This document shows positions 5,320-5,595 of a stretch of DNA of 5,595 bases, piece after piece. The stretch comes from Anaerolineae bacterium (GTDB lineage Bacteria > Chloroflexota > Anaerolineae > Aggregatilineales > Phototrophicaceae), in NCBI GenBank assembly GCA_019912905.1, contig JAIOHO010000085.1:1-5595 (forward strand). Reading direction: 5' to 3'. The notes beneath the pieces are model-generated. The model was not told the DNA's origin, did not search any database, and saw only the letters and a program-made list of their open reading frames with translations. A program made the position numbers and the translations under genes. Numbering within the stretch: the stretch's first letter is position 1; the number at the start of each line of letters is the position of its first letter.

Positions 5320-5595
5320 ATGGACGAATTGCGACGCAGACAGTCAGACGTCTTTGCCGAACTTCCCGAAGCCTGGCCGGTTGATCCCCTGCCTGCGGTT
5401 CGCGCAGCCCTTGCCGAGCGCAATCAGAAAGTCGTAGTGCTGGACGATGACCCCACCGGAACTCAGACCGTCCATGATGTCCCGGTGCTGACCGAATGGT
5501 CCGCCGAGACACTGACAGCAGAGTTTAAAGACCCCGGCTCTGCCGTCTTCGTGCTGACGAACTCGCGCAGCATGCCGCTGCCGGAAGCTCAGATC
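5320..5595 (+). CDS. Four-carbon acid sugar kinase (former DUF1537), N-terminal fragment
   Basis: The first 92 codons of a gene that runs off the right edge; family members are usually about 400-480 aa. Residues 1-36 are a charged lead, followed by KVVVLDDDPTGTQTVHDVPV (37-56), then LTEW and VFVLTNSRS (76-84). The LDDDPTGTQ motif corresponds to the DDFTGA-type motif near the N-terminus of four-carbon acid sugar kinases, which phosphorylate 3-oxo-tetronate, D-threonate or D-erythronate with ATP in the cytoplasm. This 'LDDDPTGTQTVHDV' version is distinct from the classical OtnK/DtnK form (IADDFTGATD). The start is firm: an in-frame TAA lies at 5296-5298, 5320 is the only ATG after it, and AAGGA (5306-5310) is 9 nt upstream. 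It is divergent from the ltnD-like gene, which fits a shared tetronate pathway. Exact substrate cannot be assigned from this fragment. Confidence 0.88.
   Translation, partial: MDELRRRQSDVFAELPEAWPVDPLPAVRAALAERNQKVVVLDDDPTGTQTVHDVPVLTEWSAETLTAEFKDPGSAVFVLTNSRSMPLPEAQI

Noticed and set aside
5270..5512. An 80-codon minus-strand open frame overlapping the kinase start
   Set aside because: It is antisense to the kinase N-terminus, which carries conserved family motifs; the translation is Arg-rich with no family features.

Overview
The window looks like bacterial chromosome of fairly high GC. It carries two unrelated gene groups separated by a 295-bp spacer. The style of the export operon (MacB/YknXYZ-type ABC genes, adaptors with long Ala/Gln/Glu-rich coiled coils, a Gly-rich adaptor tail) and of the acid-sugar genes suggests Chloroflexota or a similar environmental lineage. 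This is an impression from protein style only; no rRNA or other marker is present.

Positions 1-3822, minus strand: a tightly packed four-gene export operon. In transcription order it encodes a short membrane-fusion/adaptor protein (3822-2626), a second and longer adaptor (2616-1000), a MacB/LolD-type ATPase (1000-158), and the start of a MacB-type FtsX-fold permease that runs off the left edge (149-1). Gaps are 9 bp, a 1-bp overlap and 8 bp, and Shine-Dalgarno sequences lie in or across the end of the preceding gene, so translational coupling is likely. Together the proteins would form a tripartite-like exporter or mechanotransmission complex of the MacAB/YknXYZ kind. The substrate cannot be read from the sequence. 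Two different adaptors for one ATPase/permease set is the notable point.

Positions 3823-4117: spacer between the operon and the upstream co-oriented gene. It holds a -10-like box, helically phased direct repeats in front of the operon, and two interleaved 7-bp inverted repeats that could form a terminator-like hairpin or an H-type pseudoknot. I see nothing specific in 4005-4117.

Positions 4118-5595: a divergent pair for four-carbon acid-sugar catabolism. On the minus strand is an L-threonate 2-dehydrogenase-like enzyme of the 3-hydroxyisobutyrate dehydrogenase family (5035-4118). On the plus strand is the N-terminal part of a four-carbon acid sugar kinase (former DUF1537; 5320 to the window end). 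In the known pathway, dehydrogenase, isomerase, kinase and aldolase/decarboxylase convert a tetronate to DHAP; the last genes would be expected beyond the right edge. The 284-bp divergent spacer (5036-5319) contains a perfect 9-bp inverted repeat, a second short palindrome and promoter-like boxes, which fits shared control by a sugar-acid regulator.

There are no RNA genes, insertion sequences, CRISPR arrays or obvious signs of recent transfer. No wholly new system is evident. The best leads are the dual-adaptor operon, the phased repeats and pseudoknot-like element in its leader region, and the operator-like repeat between the acid-sugar genes.
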